Assembly: GCF_001571345.1 (NCBI RefSeq)
Contig: NZ_BCTP01000010.1
Span: forward strand, 1 to 64,000
Source of the DNA: Komagataeibacter xylinus NBRC 15237
GTDB taxonomy: Bacteria > Pseudomonadota > Alphaproteobacteria > Acetobacterales > Acetobacteraceae
DNA length: 64,000 nt
Reading direction: 5' to 3'
Part shown: positions 31,270 to 39,136 of the stretch, piece by piece
How positions within the stretch are numbered: the first letter of the stretch is position 1
Layout: each line of letters opens with the position of its first letter
Notes under the pieces: generated by a model
What the model was told of the DNA's origin: nothing
Seen by the model: only the letters and a program-made list of their open reading frames with translations
Databases searched by the model: none
Translations under genes and position numbers: made by a program

Positions 31270-31870
31270 CGGCTTCGTCTACCTTCATATCGTCCAGAAC
31301 CTTCTGGACAGCTGTGCGCTGCATGTCTGCCAGCTTGCTTTCAGCCTGCCTGATCATGGCATCCGGCCATGACTGTTCGCGTCCAAGCTGGCGAATGAAA
31401 ACATTGATGTCGCGTCCAAGGCGACCGAACACGGACGTGAACAGGTCCTGTAGCTCCTCGGCATTGACCAGCTTGCCTGCCTCTTTGGCCTGCTTCATCT
31501 GCAGGTCCTGCAGGCGTGCCAGATCAAGCCGTTCCTTGATCGGGATCCGCTGGGCGGAAGGCTGAGCAACCGGTTCCGGCCATAACGCCATTTGGAGCTT
31601 CATCAACTCGGCGTCACGACCAGCCTCTTTTGCGGCCTCTTCCTCACGGCGCGCCGTCAGGAACGCCAGGACGTCATCAAGATGGAAGGTCCAGCTCACG
31701 CCGTTACGGCCGCGTTCGACCACAGGAAACTCTGGCCACCGATCAAGCCAGTTGGTCAGCGTCGGTAGGGAGATACGAAGCCGATTGGCCAGTTCACGTT
31801 TATTGACGGTCGGGCGTGGTGCAGTGATGTGATCATCCTGCCGATCAGCATTGTCTGACAACAATACCAT
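31235..31870 (-). CDS. Terminase small subunit (Nu1-like, HTH)
   Basis: 211 residues from the ATG at 31870; an in-frame GTG four codons earlier is possible. A winged-helix DNA-binding part is visible (VNKRELANRLRISLPTLTNW, RGRNGVSWTFHLDDVLAFL), followed by a long charged helical region. It would recognise the cos region and recruit the large subunit. The length exceeds lambda Nu1 (181). Confidence 0.88.
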   Translation of the reverse strand: MVLLSDNADRQDDHITAPRPTVNKRELANRLRISLPTLTNWLDRWPEFPVVERGRNGVSWTFHLDDVLAFLTARREEEAAKEAGRDAELMKLQMALWPEPVAQPSAQRIPIKERLDLARLQDLQMKQAKEAGKLVNAEELQDLFTSVFGRLGRDINVFIRQLGREQSWPDAMIRQAESKLADMQRTAVQKVLDDMKVDEADDDGPQPDLLG

Positions 31871-31936
31871 TGGAAACACCAAGCCTTTGTAAAATTTATA
31901 AAAGTCAGAGACACACCAGGGTGCGAATTACCCCCG

Positions 31937-32018
31937 GTGGGCTACCCTCCCAGGAGGGACCCACGAGATATGCGTCAGGGCATGTGATTGCGGGTCAGGC
32001 AATGCGCCATGCGCATGG
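31937..32018. other. Structured non-coding region, candidate cos/packaging site
   Basis: The 231 bp between the small terminase gene and the next gene carry a strong two-step hairpin at 31937-31964 (GTGGG..CCCTCC-CA-GGAGGG..CCCAC) and a perfect 12-bp palindrome CCATGCGCATGG at 32007-32018. GpA-type terminases cut near the small subunit gene, so a cos site is expected hereabouts. The exact nick positions cannot be read from the sequence. Confidence 0.35.
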
Positions 32019-32063
32019 GTCGGCGGCATGCAACCGGCAGGAGAGGCGACCAGTCCCGCAACG

Positions 32064-32096
32064 AAAAACGGCGTGAACCCCGAAGGATGCACGCCG
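32064..32096 (-). terminator. Intrinsic terminator after the early leftward genes
   Basis: Leftward, the arms CGGCGTG and CACGCCG are followed by five T. It lies just after the gene at 32114-32596 and ends the early transcript before the packaging genes. Confidence 0.8.
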
Positions 32097-32113
32097 CCTC
32101 AACATAACAATCG

Positions 32114-32596
32114 CTATGCGGCAAAATGGGGAATATGGGAAGTGGAAAATGTAGATTGTGCGATTTTTCTGGCAATGTCCGCTACGGCCAACTGGTGCCA
32201 TGACTTGGCAGTGTGATGATCAATATGCAGATGATTGGCGATTTTCCGCCACATCCAGCGGTATCGATGCGAGATCGGATGCACGATCAGGCGCAGGCAG
32301 ACCACCTTGCGCCAGTTCAGCCGGTCATCGCCGATCAGGCCGATCCATGACAGGGCTTCATCCATGCGCGTGATCGCAGCCGAGCCGGGGCGGGGTGGTC
32401 GCATGTCCTCGGCCGGGCAGGCGTTGATCCAGTCGAGGTCGGCATCTTCCAGCATCTCGGGCCAGGCCACGCGCACACCGCCGGGTTTCAGGCCATGCGC
32501 GGGGAGTGCTGCCAGCGTGCATCCGGCCTCAAACAGCCGCTGGCCGACCACATCGGCCACGGCCAGACCTTCGGGGATGGTAAGGGAAGGCCTCAT
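32114..32596 (-). CDS. DUF6362-like phage protein with a recognition-helix region
   Basis: 160 residues from the ATG at 32596. The middle part reads SAAITRMDEALSWIGLIGDD and WRKVVCLRLIVHPISHRYRW, and the C-terminal part has MWRKIANHLHIDHHTAKSWH, which looks like a helix-turn-helix. I place it in the DUF6362-type group from memory. The position right before the packaging genes suggests a regulator of late transcription, but this is inference. Confidence 0.6.
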   Translation of the reverse strand: MRPSLTIPEGLAVADVVGQRLFEAGCTLAALPAHGLKPGGVRVAWPEMLEDADLDWINACPAEDMRPPRPGSAAITRMDEALSWIGLIGDDRLNWRKVVCLRLIVHPISHRYRWMWRKIANHLHIDHHTAKSWHQLAVADIARKIAQSTFSTSHIPHFAA

Positions 32597-33543
32597 GCCG
32601 CCACCCGTGCGCGGGCGATGAAGTCTTCCCGGCGCGGCTGTGGCGCATCGCTGCCGTTTGCGGCATCCAGCACCCACTGGCGATGCGCTTCCTGATAGGC
32701 CGCGTCCGCCGCGAACTCGGCTTCCGTGGTGCAGACCAAGGCAGGAATATCACGTTCAGCGATCGCCTTGGCAACCGCCTTGTTGAAGTAGCCCATATGG
32801 TCGATTTTCTGACCGTCCTTGCCCCTCGCACGTTCCCGATCTGCCAGTCGACCAACAACGTCCATGACCAGACGCTCAATTTCGGATGCACTCAGACCTT
32901 CGGCCATGCCATCGGCTACCCACTGCCGCACCAATCCCCAGTTGCCACGGTCACGGGCCGGATCGAAACCCGCGCGCTCCCATGCCTTGCGCCCCAAAAC
33001 CCTGAACACCGCATCCACGTCCTGTGCCGCAGGCTTAGCTTTAAGGTTATTATTAACCTCTAAGCTAAGCTTAGGGTCGTGGGTTTCGCATTGGGTTTCG
33101 GTGGCCATGTCTTTTCCTCCTGCAATGCCCATGATAGCGGTGCGCTGGCGCGGATCGTCCTGCGGCTTCGGATTGTGATGTTTTGGCGGCCTTCCGCCCT
33201 TTTTGCCGTTCTCCCGCGCGGCCAGCGCCTTGCGTGACGGCATGAGCGCACCCGGAAGCCCGATGGTGCCGACCGTGCGGTCGTGGGTTATCAGTTGGGT
33301 TTCCGCGTAGGTTTCCAGATGGGTTACCAGTTCGGTTACATCCATGCGCAAACCGACGGCGGCGATTTCCTCCAGCGTGGGCGCGCCGCCATTGCCGGGC
33401 ACCAGCACACCGTCGGTTCCATATTCGATGATGTAGGAGATGAGCTGCACCCATATCCCGATGGCGGCATGGCCCAGCGCGCGCAGGCGGATGTTGTGCG
33501 TCGCCATCTGGAGCATTTTCTGTTCGGTTGTCACGCGGGCCAT
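32593..33543 (-). CDS. Replication-initiator-like phage protein
   Basis: The 316-residue protein has an N-terminal domain ALGHAAIGIWVQLISYIIEY..GTDGVLVPGNGG of the kind found in phage replication O/DnaD-like proteins, a basic linker (RENGKKGGRPPKHH), and a C-terminal domain with GFDPARDRGNWGLVRQWVAD and HMGYFNKAVAKAI. With the DnaB-like helicase nearby it could load the helicase at the origin. That role is inferred from layout, not from a definite motif. Confidence 0.5.
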   Translation of the reverse strand: MARVTTEQKMLQMATHNIRLRALGHAAIGIWVQLISYIIEYGTDGVLVPGNGGAPTLEEIAAVGLRMDVTELVTHLETYAETQLITHDRTVGTIGLPGALMPSRKALAARENGKKGGRPPKHHNPKPQDDPRQRTAIMGIAGGKDMATETQCETHDPKLSLEVNNNLKAKPAAQDVDAVFRVLGRKAWERAGFDPARDRGNWGLVRQWVADGMAEGLSASEIERLVMDVVGRLADRERARGKDGQKIDHMGYFNKAVAKAIAERDIPALVCTTEAEFAADAAYQEAHRQWVLDAANGSDAPQPRREDFIARARVAA

Positions 33544-33544
33544 G

Positions 33545-33829
33545 TCAGTAAGCTTTCAGGCGGTAGCCATTCCGGAAGGGTTCCAGAATGTCGAGCTGCA
33601 CCAGCTGCTCGATTGCGGTGCCGACTTCGGCGGCATCAGCCGCCACAAGCCGGGTGAACTGTTCCCTGTCGGGTGCCGTGCGCACGGGCGCGCGCAGTTC
33701 CGGCATGAGATCGGCCGCGTCGGTCAGCTCCAGCCACATGGCGCGGGCTGACAGGCCAAGCAGCCGCCAACGACGGTCCGTCATCAGCACGCGGGCATGT
33801 TTTCCGGGGCGTTGACGCGGCGATTTCAT
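33545..33829 (-). CDS. Small winged-helix-like phage protein
   Basis: 94 residues from the ATG at 33829, which has AAGGATG upstream. The sequence includes RVLMTDRRWRLLGLSARAMW, REQFTRLVAADAAEVGTAIE and LVQLDILEPFRNGYRLKAY, matching a short winged helix in which the last strands carry the YRL motif. Similar domains begin phage replication proteins, so it may work with the gene at 32593. It follows the membrane protein gene by 7 bp. Confidence 0.55.
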   Translation of the reverse strand: MKSPRQRPGKHARVLMTDRRWRLLGLSARAMWLELTDAADLMPELRAPVRTAPDREQFTRLVAADAAEVGTAIEQLVQLDILEPFRNGYRLKAY

Positions 33830-33836
33830 TGCAAGG

Positions 33837-34025
33837 TCATCCTTTCCATCGGCCCCATTGGACGAGGGCTGACAGCAGCCCATAGCCCAGCAGGAAACCG
33901 AACATCATCATGAGCGCGGCAGGCCATCTGCCTGTCACCTCACATCCGGCAAGACCGCAGACGGTGCCCAGCAGGGCCGCGCGGCCACAGTCGGCAAGCG
34001 ATGCCAGTACGCGATACCGCATCAT
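33837..34025 (-). CDS. Small membrane protein
   Basis: The 62-residue protein has two hydrophobic segments, at about 13-27 (CGRAALLGTVCGLAGC) and 35-55 (AALMMMFGFLLGYGLLSALV). Its ATG overlaps the helicase stop (TGATG). No family recognised. A membrane protein in a replication operon could act in superinfection control or host takeover. Confidence 0.5.
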   Translation of the reverse strand: MMRYRVLASLADCGRAALLGTVCGLAGCEVTGRWPAALMMMFGFLLGYGLLSALVQWGRWKG

Positions 34026-35557
34026 CAGAACTCCGGCGCCGTAATGGTCCAGGCCGGACCGTTTTCGCTCTCATCCACATCGCGGAACCACGTGGTTTCG
34101 TCCTGGAACTGGAGCGCGCAGCCGCCGGTGGCGCCGTGGCGGTTCTTGGCAATGAACACGCTGGCCTTGCCCCTGCTGTCGCGCGTGCGCTGGATCAGGC
34201 TGGCGCAGCGGGCGCTGTAGGCCTCATCCGTCTCGCGGTCATTGCGGGGGATGTTGCCGTCGCCCAGCTGCTTGTTCAGGTAATAATGGTCGCGGTGCAG
34301 GAACAGCACGGTGGCGGCATCCTGCTCCAGCGATCCACTGTCACGCAGGTCGGTCAGTTCCGGCCGCTTGTCCTCGCGCTTGGCACTCTCGCGCGAGAGC
34401 TGCGCCAGGGCGAGCACCGGGATCTCCAGCTCACCGGCAAGGTTTTTCAGATCCTTGCTGATTTCCGTCATCTTGTGCGTGAGGTTGAACGAGCGCGAAT
34501 CAGTCGAGGCACTGAGCAGCCCGACATAATCGACCACGATCAGGTTCAGCCCCTGTTTCGAGCGCTTCATGGCGCGGGCCTGCGTGCGCAGCTCCGCCAC
34601 CGTGATGCCCGAGCGGTGATCGATGCGCAGCGGCAGGCTGGCGGCGGCGTGCTCGCCTTCCTCCAGCTCGCGCCACTGGTATTCCGCCAGCGGCTCGCGC
34701 TGCGTGGTGTCGGCATGGGGCGGAATGTCGTACCGCCGGCCGGTAAAGACCGACAGCGTGGATAGCCCGGCCCACGCCGCACCGGCACGCGCGCCCAGCT
34801 GGGCCGCACGCATCTCGCCCGACCAGAACAGCACCGAATTGCCCGCTGCCGCCGAACGCACGGCAATGCCAAGCCCCAGCGCGGTCTTGCCCATGGCGGG
34901 CCGCGCGCCAAGCAGCGTCAGGTCACCGGCATGCAGCCCGCCAGTCATGCGGTCGAGCGCCCTGTAACCCCACGTGATGCCCGCAAGCCCATCGCCACGC
35001 TCGGCCGCAGCGCGCGCGTTGAGGATGGCCTGACCAATGGCATCACCAATCTGCACCGTGGGCTGGATTTCCACGCTGCCGGACGCGATGCGGGTGATGC
35101 GGCTTTCCAGCATTTCCATCAGGGCACTGTCAGGCCGCTCGCCGGGCATGCAGCACAGATCGGCCGTCTCGGCGCATACATCAAACAGGTTGCGCCGGAA
35201 CCACGCGCTGCGGATGGCAAGGGCATAATCGGCGGCGTTGGTAATGCCCACCATGCTGCCCAGCAGCGTGGCGAACACCTTGGCTGCCGTCATGTCGATG
35301 GGCAGCAGCGGGTCATTTTCAAACCGGGGGCGCAGCGTAATCGGATCGGCCACGTTGCCCGCCCAGATCAGCGTGCGCATGGCGGCAAAGATCGCCCCAT
35401 GCAGCGGCACATAAAAATGCTCGGGCTGGAGGATTTCCTCCACGCGCCCGAACGCTTTGTTATTGGTCAGGATCGCGCCCAGTAGCGCCTGCTCGGCCGG
35501 GACGTTGGTGGGGCGCTCGCGCATGGCCGAGCCGAACAGGGGAGCCGAGCCGTTCAT
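34025..35557 (-). CDS. DnaB-like replicative helicase
   Basis: The 510-residue protein has the DnaB two-domain layout: an N-terminal domain with NVPAEQALLGAILTNNKAFG and EHFYVPLHGAIFAAM, and a RecA-like helicase domain with Walker A LLGARPAMGKTALG at about 212-225, the Walker B IVVDYVGLL at about 340, VLALAQLSRESAKREDKRPE and FLHRDHYY. It unwinds the phage origin. The gene is translationally coupled to the small regulator upstream and the membrane protein downstream. Confidence 0.95.
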   Translation of the reverse strand: MNGSAPLFGSAMRERPTNVPAEQALLGAILTNNKAFGRVEEILQPEHFYVPLHGAIFAAMRTLIWAGNVADPITLRPRFENDPLLPIDMTAAKVFATLLGSMVGITNAADYALAIRSAWFRRNLFDVCAETADLCCMPGERPDSALMEMLESRITRIASGSVEIQPTVQIGDAIGQAILNARAAAERGDGLAGITWGYRALDRMTGGLHAGDLTLLGARPAMGKTALGLGIAVRSAAAGNSVLFWSGEMRAAQLGARAGAAWAGLSTLSVFTGRRYDIPPHADTTQREPLAEYQWRELEEGEHAAASLPLRIDHRSGITVAELRTQARAMKRSKQGLNLIVVDYVGLLSASTDSRSFNLTHKMTEISKDLKNLAGELEIPVLALAQLSRESAKREDKRPELTDLRDSGSLEQDAATVLFLHRDHYYLNKQLGDGNIPRNDRETDEAYSARCASLIQRTRDSRGKASVFIAKNRHGATGGCALQFQDETTWFRDVDESENGPAWTITAPEF

Positions 35558-35799
35558 GGTTGTTCATCCGTCTTGGCCGGAACAGGGAAGAATGGCTGGT
35601 ACATGGTGACCGTGACCGGGCGATAGCCCAGTGCCAGCGGCACCGATGTGCCAAGCCCCTTGTGCCCATTCACCGCGTTGGCCAGCGTGCGCATGTTCAG
35701 GCCGGTTTTATTGGCCAGTTTCTGCACGCCGCCAGCCTCGCGCACCCGCGCGTTCAGCACGACATACATTTCGGTCGTGGTCAGCATGGGGCCGCTCAT
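35554..35799 (-). CDS. Small HTH protein
   Basis: 81 residues with a helix-turn-helix-like stretch AGGVQKLANKTGLNMRTLAN then AVNGHKGLG in the middle, resembling short phage Cro-type or DnaT-like factors that recognise DNA with an XRE-like helix pair. It overlaps the helicase gene (ATGA) and the HTH gene upstream (ATGA). Confidence 0.6.
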   Translation of the reverse strand: MSGPMLTTTEMYVVLNARVREAGGVQKLANKTGLNMRTLANAVNGHKGLGTSVPLALGYRPVTVTMYQPFFPVPAKTDEQP

Positions 35800-36038
35800 G
35801 ACGAACGCCTCCCGCTACGGAAGGAATACGTCGCGCGCGCCCGGCCCAGATAGGTGCGGCCAGAGGACGTGATGGACACACTGACCTGATTGCTCACGCC
35901 CAGCACCTGCATGCGCGAGCGCACCGCGCGGGCCGAGACGCCCATCTTCCGCGCCATGGTGGAAACCGAAACACCCATGCCCGCCAGCTGGCGCAGCATG
36001 GGGTCGAGCCTTTCCCAGTCAATCGATATGGCTGGCAT
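35796..36038 (-). CDS. Small HTH protein
   Basis: 80 residues from the ATG at 36038 (six bases after AGGAG; the adjacent ATG at 36041 is also possible). The helix-turn-helix reads LRQLAGMGVSVSTMARKMGV..SARAVRSRMQVLGV, a homeodomain-like element similar to those in phage transcriptional regulators. The C-terminal tail is basic. Part of the leftward early operon. Confidence 0.6.
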   Translation of the reverse strand: MPAISIDWERLDPMLRQLAGMGVSVSTMARKMGVSARAVRSRMQVLGVSNQVSVSITSSGRTYLGRARATYSFRSGRRSS

Positions 36039-36084
36039 CATCTTCTCCTGGCACAGGCCGGGCGCAGGCAGCGCCCTCGGCCCA

Positions 36085-36318
36085 TCAGTGAAACAGGTTC
36101 CGGCGCAGCCGAATCTTGAGGCGCGCAATGCGCTCAAGCCGTTCGGTCCTGCGCTCGAGAATGGCGGACTCCCGCAAGGCCCAGGCATCGAGCGTGCCAA
36201 CGAGCAGGCGGAAAAACTTCAACACGATCCACGCGCGCCCACGGCGCATGACCAGCACCAGGCACACGGGCACGCCGAAAACGGATGCGCTGATCCAGAT
36301 GTAAAAGGTGTGCGTCAC
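36085..36318 (-). CDS. Small membrane-anchored protein with basic tail
   Basis: The 77-residue protein starts at a GTG overlapping the stop of the previous gene. One membrane segment (YIWISASVFGVPVCLVLVM, about residues 6-24) is followed by a strongly basic helix (RRTERLERIARLKIRLRR). No family recognised. Confidence 0.5.
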   Translation of the reverse strand: MTHTFYIWISASVFGVPVCLVLVMRRGRAWIVLKFFRLLVGTLDAWALRESAILERRTERLERIARLKIRLRRNLFH

Positions 36319-36629
36319 AGCAGGTCCCGCAATGCGGCCTGCCGCTGCCGGATGTTTTCAAGCCGCTGGCGGATCAGGGCATCTTCATGCCGCAGGCGGC
36401 TTTCCTCCTGCGCCAGGCGGGCTGCACCCAGCGCGCGCACGGCCTGCCATTCGGCCAGCGTGACCGCACGCACCTCATGGTGCCAGCATGCCCGCACGCG
36501 GCGCACGGTAAAGCCAAGCGCACGCGCCACCTCGGCAAAGGCACCAGCCAGCCCGAGCCGGTCGCGGCGCGCGCTGACCTCGGCACTGACAAGATTCTGG
36601 AACTCATCGCGCAGCGCATCGGCGCACAT
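36315..36629 (-). CDS. Early phage protein with charged coiled-coil C-terminus
   Basis: 104 residues from the ATG at 36629, with MCADALRDEFQNLVSAEVSA, a central LAGAFAEVARALGFTVRRVR helix-turn-helix-like part and a C-terminal RLRHEDALIRQRLENIRQRQ coiled coil. The frame stays open upstream to 36899, but that extension consists mostly of a 30-bp repeat read as decapeptides, so the shorter start is preferred with limited certainty. Confidence 0.5.
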   Translation of the reverse strand: MCADALRDEFQNLVSAEVSARRDRLGLAGAFAEVARALGFTVRRVRACWHHEVRAVTLAEWQAVRALGAARLAQEESRLRHEDALIRQRLENIRQRQAALRDLL

Positions 36630-36670
36630 CTTAGATCTGGCCTCCCGATCCGGACTGGATGCACCCGCGC

Positions 36671-36790
36671 GCGCGGGTGAAATGGGCAAAACGTCCGAGC
36701 GCTCGGACAAATCGGCCAAAATACCCGCGCGCTCGGACAAAAACGGCAAAATACCCGACACCTCGGACGCCCTCCCTGACATCTTCATGG
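36671..36790. repeat. Four phased 30-bp repeat units, candidate iterons / origin
   Basis: Blocks at 36671, 36701, 36731 and 36761 recur with an exact 30-bp period. The middle two share GCTCGGACAA at their start and AAAATACCCG near their end; outer blocks are diverged. A perfect 16-bp palindrome GTCCGAGCGCTCGGAC lies at 36693-36708. The array is upstream of the replication genes, as expected for an initiator-binding origin. Because 30 is a multiple of three it could also encode decapeptide repeats. Confidence 0.5.
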
Positions 36791-36914
36791 ATGTCAGAGG
36801 GGCGTTTCCCTCGGGTAACGAGCAGGGCAGGGAAGGGCAGGCCGCCAGCGCGCTGGACACGCATGGAAAGCTGGCGGCCTGCCCACCCTGAATGGACATG
36901 ACAAAGCACAGGCA

Positions 36915-37259
36915 TCACTCAGCCACCCTGCGGCACGGCGCGCAGCGGAACAGGAAGCGGCTTTCGGCCACAAACGGCGCCCGGCAGCGAGAGCAGGAGC
37001 GTTTGATGCGCTCCTTCTTCACCTTCGGCGCATATTCGGTGCCAAGGGCCTCGGTGATCAGGTTCGAGGCCACATGGTTCGGCCCGCGCCCCTTGCGCCC
37101 GCATTGACGCAGATGCGTGAGGCCAAGGAACCCCACGCGGAAATTGACCGCCGAATAGGTCAGCCCCAGCCTGCGCGCGATCTCGGCATAGGGCAGGCCG
37201 TCGGCCAGCAGCGGCACCAGTTCGGCCCGCGCCGCATCCCAATCAACCTTCGCGGCCAT
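36915..37259 (-). CDS. HTH protein with C-terminal zinc-ribbon motif
   Basis: The 114-residue protein has a homeodomain-like helix-turn-helix (GLPYAEIARRLGLTYSAVNF..RVGFLGL) at about residues 21-47 and a C-terminal CSRC..CAPC pair (SCSRCRAPF, FRCAPCRRVA) at about 90-110 that should bind zinc. Phage-encoded transcription factors with this combination are known; the target is unknown. First gene of the leftward replication segment downstream of the gap at 37260-37391. Confidence 0.65.
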   Translation of the reverse strand: MAAKVDWDAARAELVPLLADGLPYAEIARRLGLTYSAVNFRVGFLGLTHLRQCGRKGRGPNHVASNLITEALGTEYAPKVKKERIKRSCSRCRAPFVAESRFLFRCAPCRRVAE

Positions 37260-37391
37260 CAGGTATTCACCGATGAATACCTGCCGTTACCGGCAGACTG
37301 GAAATATCCGCCCTTACGGGTCAGCCTATTGTCAGGCCGACCCGCGCGGACCACCATGGAGTCACCACAACCAATCATGGAGGATTCGAGA

Positions 37392-37646
37392 ATGACTTCC
37401 GATGCGAAAACAGCCGCAACGCCGGATGCAACGGCACTGGCCGGAACGCTGGTCGGATTGGAACTCGCCATTACAAGTCTCATCGACTTTTACGCGAAGA
37501 ATGGCGGCCCCTCGCATGCAGCAGTAGCGCAGCACCTGCAGTCAACAGCAGACAAACTGCCCAAACATGCATTGCCCGGAAGCGCACGCGTTCTGGAACG
37601 GATTGCCGATGGCGTGATGCACAATCACCCGAAATCATCTGCATGA
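37392..37646 (+). CDS. Small phage protein on the rightward strand
   Basis: 84 residues from an ATG with GGAGG eight bases upstream. The core is helical: ALAGTLVGLELAITSLIDFY and HAAVAQHLQSTADKLPKHAL. I recognise no family. The upstream ribosome site and its clean sequence support it. Its 3' end is antisense to the 3' end of the gene at 37480-38076 over 167 bp, which is unusual and makes one of the two 3' ends suspect. Confidence 0.55.
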   Translation: MTSDAKTAATPDATALAGTLVGLELAITSLIDFYAKNGGPSHAAVAQHLQSTADKLPKHALPGSARVLERIADGVMHNHPKSSA

Positions 37647-38076
37647 TTTCGTCCTGTATTCGATTGATATAATCGGCAGAAACAGGGGAACCGTCGGTTG
37701 CCTCTCCCTGATTACCGGGAAACACGACGGTTGCCGTTTCGATCTGGCGCCGCACTGCATCCCGATTTGACGAAAAGGGATCTTCATGGCTGCCACCATC
37801 TCGCGCAGGCATCATCCTCAGTTTGACCAGCGGCTCATCCTGGGCGGCAATCCAGCACACATCCGGCCGACTTTCCGTCGCCCGATAGATCGGCAAACCG
37901 TCAACCAGTTCCACGAATTCAAACCGTATGCGGCGCGGGCGGTCGAGTGCGATGTCAGCCCAGAACGCCCGCAACCGCGTGCCCTCGGTCGGGCAGCGCA
38001 GATTGAGGGCGTTGCCCCCGGTAGCCGCCTCGGCAAACCAGACAGCCTGCACATCAATGACGCGGATCGCGCTCAT
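37480..38076 (-). CDS. Phage protein of unknown function, 3' end antisense to a smaller gene
   Basis: The 198-residue frame starts with RVIDVQAVWFAEAATGGNAL, RLRAFWADIALDRPRRIRFE and FVELVDGLPIYRATESRPDV, which reads as a real soluble beta-rich protein; the last ~55 residues (including a membrane-like HVWAVCLLLTAGAALLLHAR) lie opposite the gene at 37392-37646 and may be an artefact of an open frame. GAGGTGCGGC precedes the ATG. The same GAGGTGCGGC box precedes the gene at 38621-38911. Confidence 0.55.
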   Translation of the reverse strand: MSAIRVIDVQAVWFAEAATGGNALNLRCPTEGTRLRAFWADIALDRPRRIRFEFVELVDGLPIYRATESRPDVCWIAAQDEPLVKLRMMPARDGGSHEDPFSSNRDAVRRQIETATVVFPGNQGEATDGSPVSADYINRIQDEIMQMISGDCASRHRQSVPERVRFRAMHVWAVCLLLTAGAALLLHARGRHSSRKSR

Positions 38077-38124
38077 GCCGCACCTCGGGTATAAGTGGTT
38101 TTGTTACAGTTAAAAGGAAAGAAC

Positions 38125-38646
38125 ATGCCCCAAAGCAATGAAACGGAAACGATAAAGAATGCCCTAAGCTGCTCCATTAAGAGGATGCACAGGAAGAAAG
38201 ACGGCGACTTGAAAGTAACCGTCCAAATACCGCCGGAAGTGTTTACAAAAATTCCGGCACCTAATAGATTGCCATATCTTTCCTGCATATCCATGAAAGC
38301 TAATCTTGTGCTTTCAGCAGCTAAGTCAGAGCCAGAAAACCGCCACGCCTTCACAGTAAATAACGCTTTTACTACCATTAAAAGCATATGCTGGCGTAAT
38401 GCTGTCCGTCGGATTGCCCGCATGCGCCGGAACGCAGACGGAAACCTTGAACTGAAAATCAAGCTGGCCGCAGACCGAGATGCTCCCAGCACGTATTCAG
38501 ACGTTTGCCTGAACATCGAAGCGAAAGGCGACATCCTGACAGTGGGCATAAAGGAAGGCGACATGATTGATAGAATCCTGGCAGAGGTAGATGCAGCCTG
38601 CGACACGGCAATACGCTTTCTCAGTCAGGTGTACGGGGGTCGATAA
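38125..38646 (+). CDS. AT-rich cargo gene of unknown function
   Basis: 173 residues from the ATG at 38125 with AAAAGGAAAG upstream. The sequence has a repeated strand pattern (DGDLKVTVQIPPEVF..  and DGNLELKIKLAADRD, also KGDILTVGIKEGDM) suggesting a beta-rich duplicated domain of about 70 residues. No family recognised. It is low in GC and opposite to its neighbours, overlapping the 3' end of the next gene by 26 bp, so it is an acquired lysogen gene candidate. Confidence 0.6.
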   Translation: MPQSNETETIKNALSCSIKRMHRKKDGDLKVTVQIPPEVFTKIPAPNRLPYLSCISMKANLVLSAAKSEPENRHAFTVNNAFTTIKSICWRNAVRRIARMRRNADGNLELKIKLAADRDAPSTYSDVCLNIEAKGDILTVGIKEGDMIDRILAEVDAACDTAIRFLSQVYGGR

Positions 38647-38911
38647 TCAGCAGATCGGAAAACTGGCTCAGCATTCCAGCGCGCGGATCGACCCGAGCGT
38701 AAACAGGACCGCCCCTCGTGATGACGAGCACTGTCTCCGGACACTCCAGATCACAGCGCAGCGCCTCGATCTCACGCAGTTTCTCATTGAGAAGGTCCAC
38801 CTTTGCCTGGGCCAGACCTTTCTCGGCCTTGGCAATTTCAGCTTTCGCAGCGTCTACCCGGTCCAGCGCGCACTGGACCGGGCTTTCGAGAGAAGGGGAT
38901 TTATCAGTCAC
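38621..38911 (-). CDS. Coiled-coil early phage protein
   Basis: 96 residues from a GTG at 38909-38911 that overlaps the stop of the Cro-like gene. A long heptad region (VDAAKAEIAKAEKGLAQAKV..DLLNEKLREIEAL) is followed by a compact C-terminal part with VLVITRGGPVYARVDPRAG. No family recognised. Second gene of the leftward early transcript. Confidence 0.55.
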   Translation of the reverse strand: MTDKSPSLESPVQCALDRVDAAKAEIAKAEKGLAQAKVDLLNEKLREIEALRCDLECPETVLVITRGGPVYARVDPRAGMLSQFSDLLIIDPRTPD

Positions 38912-39132
38912 GCCGCACCTCGCTCTTGTGTTGTTTCGGGGCCAAAAACATCGGGACGGAGATCATGAAGAGTAAGGCCGGTAATACGTGCAACCTGGCC
39001 TAATCGTCCTACGGCAATCTTTCTTTTCCCGGAGCGCCATAACCGGACAGTTTCCGTGGATACCCCTGCCTCTTCAGCTATCTGCCGAGAGGTTAGGACT
39101 TTCCGTTTCAGCAGTTCGTCTAGGGCTCTCAT
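38908..39132 (-). CDS. Cro-like HTH regulator, leftward arm of the switch
   Basis: 74 residues from the ATG at 39132 (AAGG upstream, inside the operator arm). The helix-turn-helix is RKVLTSRQIAEEAGVSTETV..RLWRSGKRKI at about 10-38, followed by a short tail. First gene of the leftward early operon and divergent from the gene at 39197, so it corresponds to a Cro-type repressor or early activator. It should bind the inverted repeat at 39137-39165. Confidence 0.75.
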   Translation of the reverse strand: MRALDELLKRKVLTSRQIAEEAGVSTETVRLWRSGKRKIAVGRLGQVARITGLTLHDLRPDVFGPETTQERGAA

Positions 39133-39136
39133 ATCA

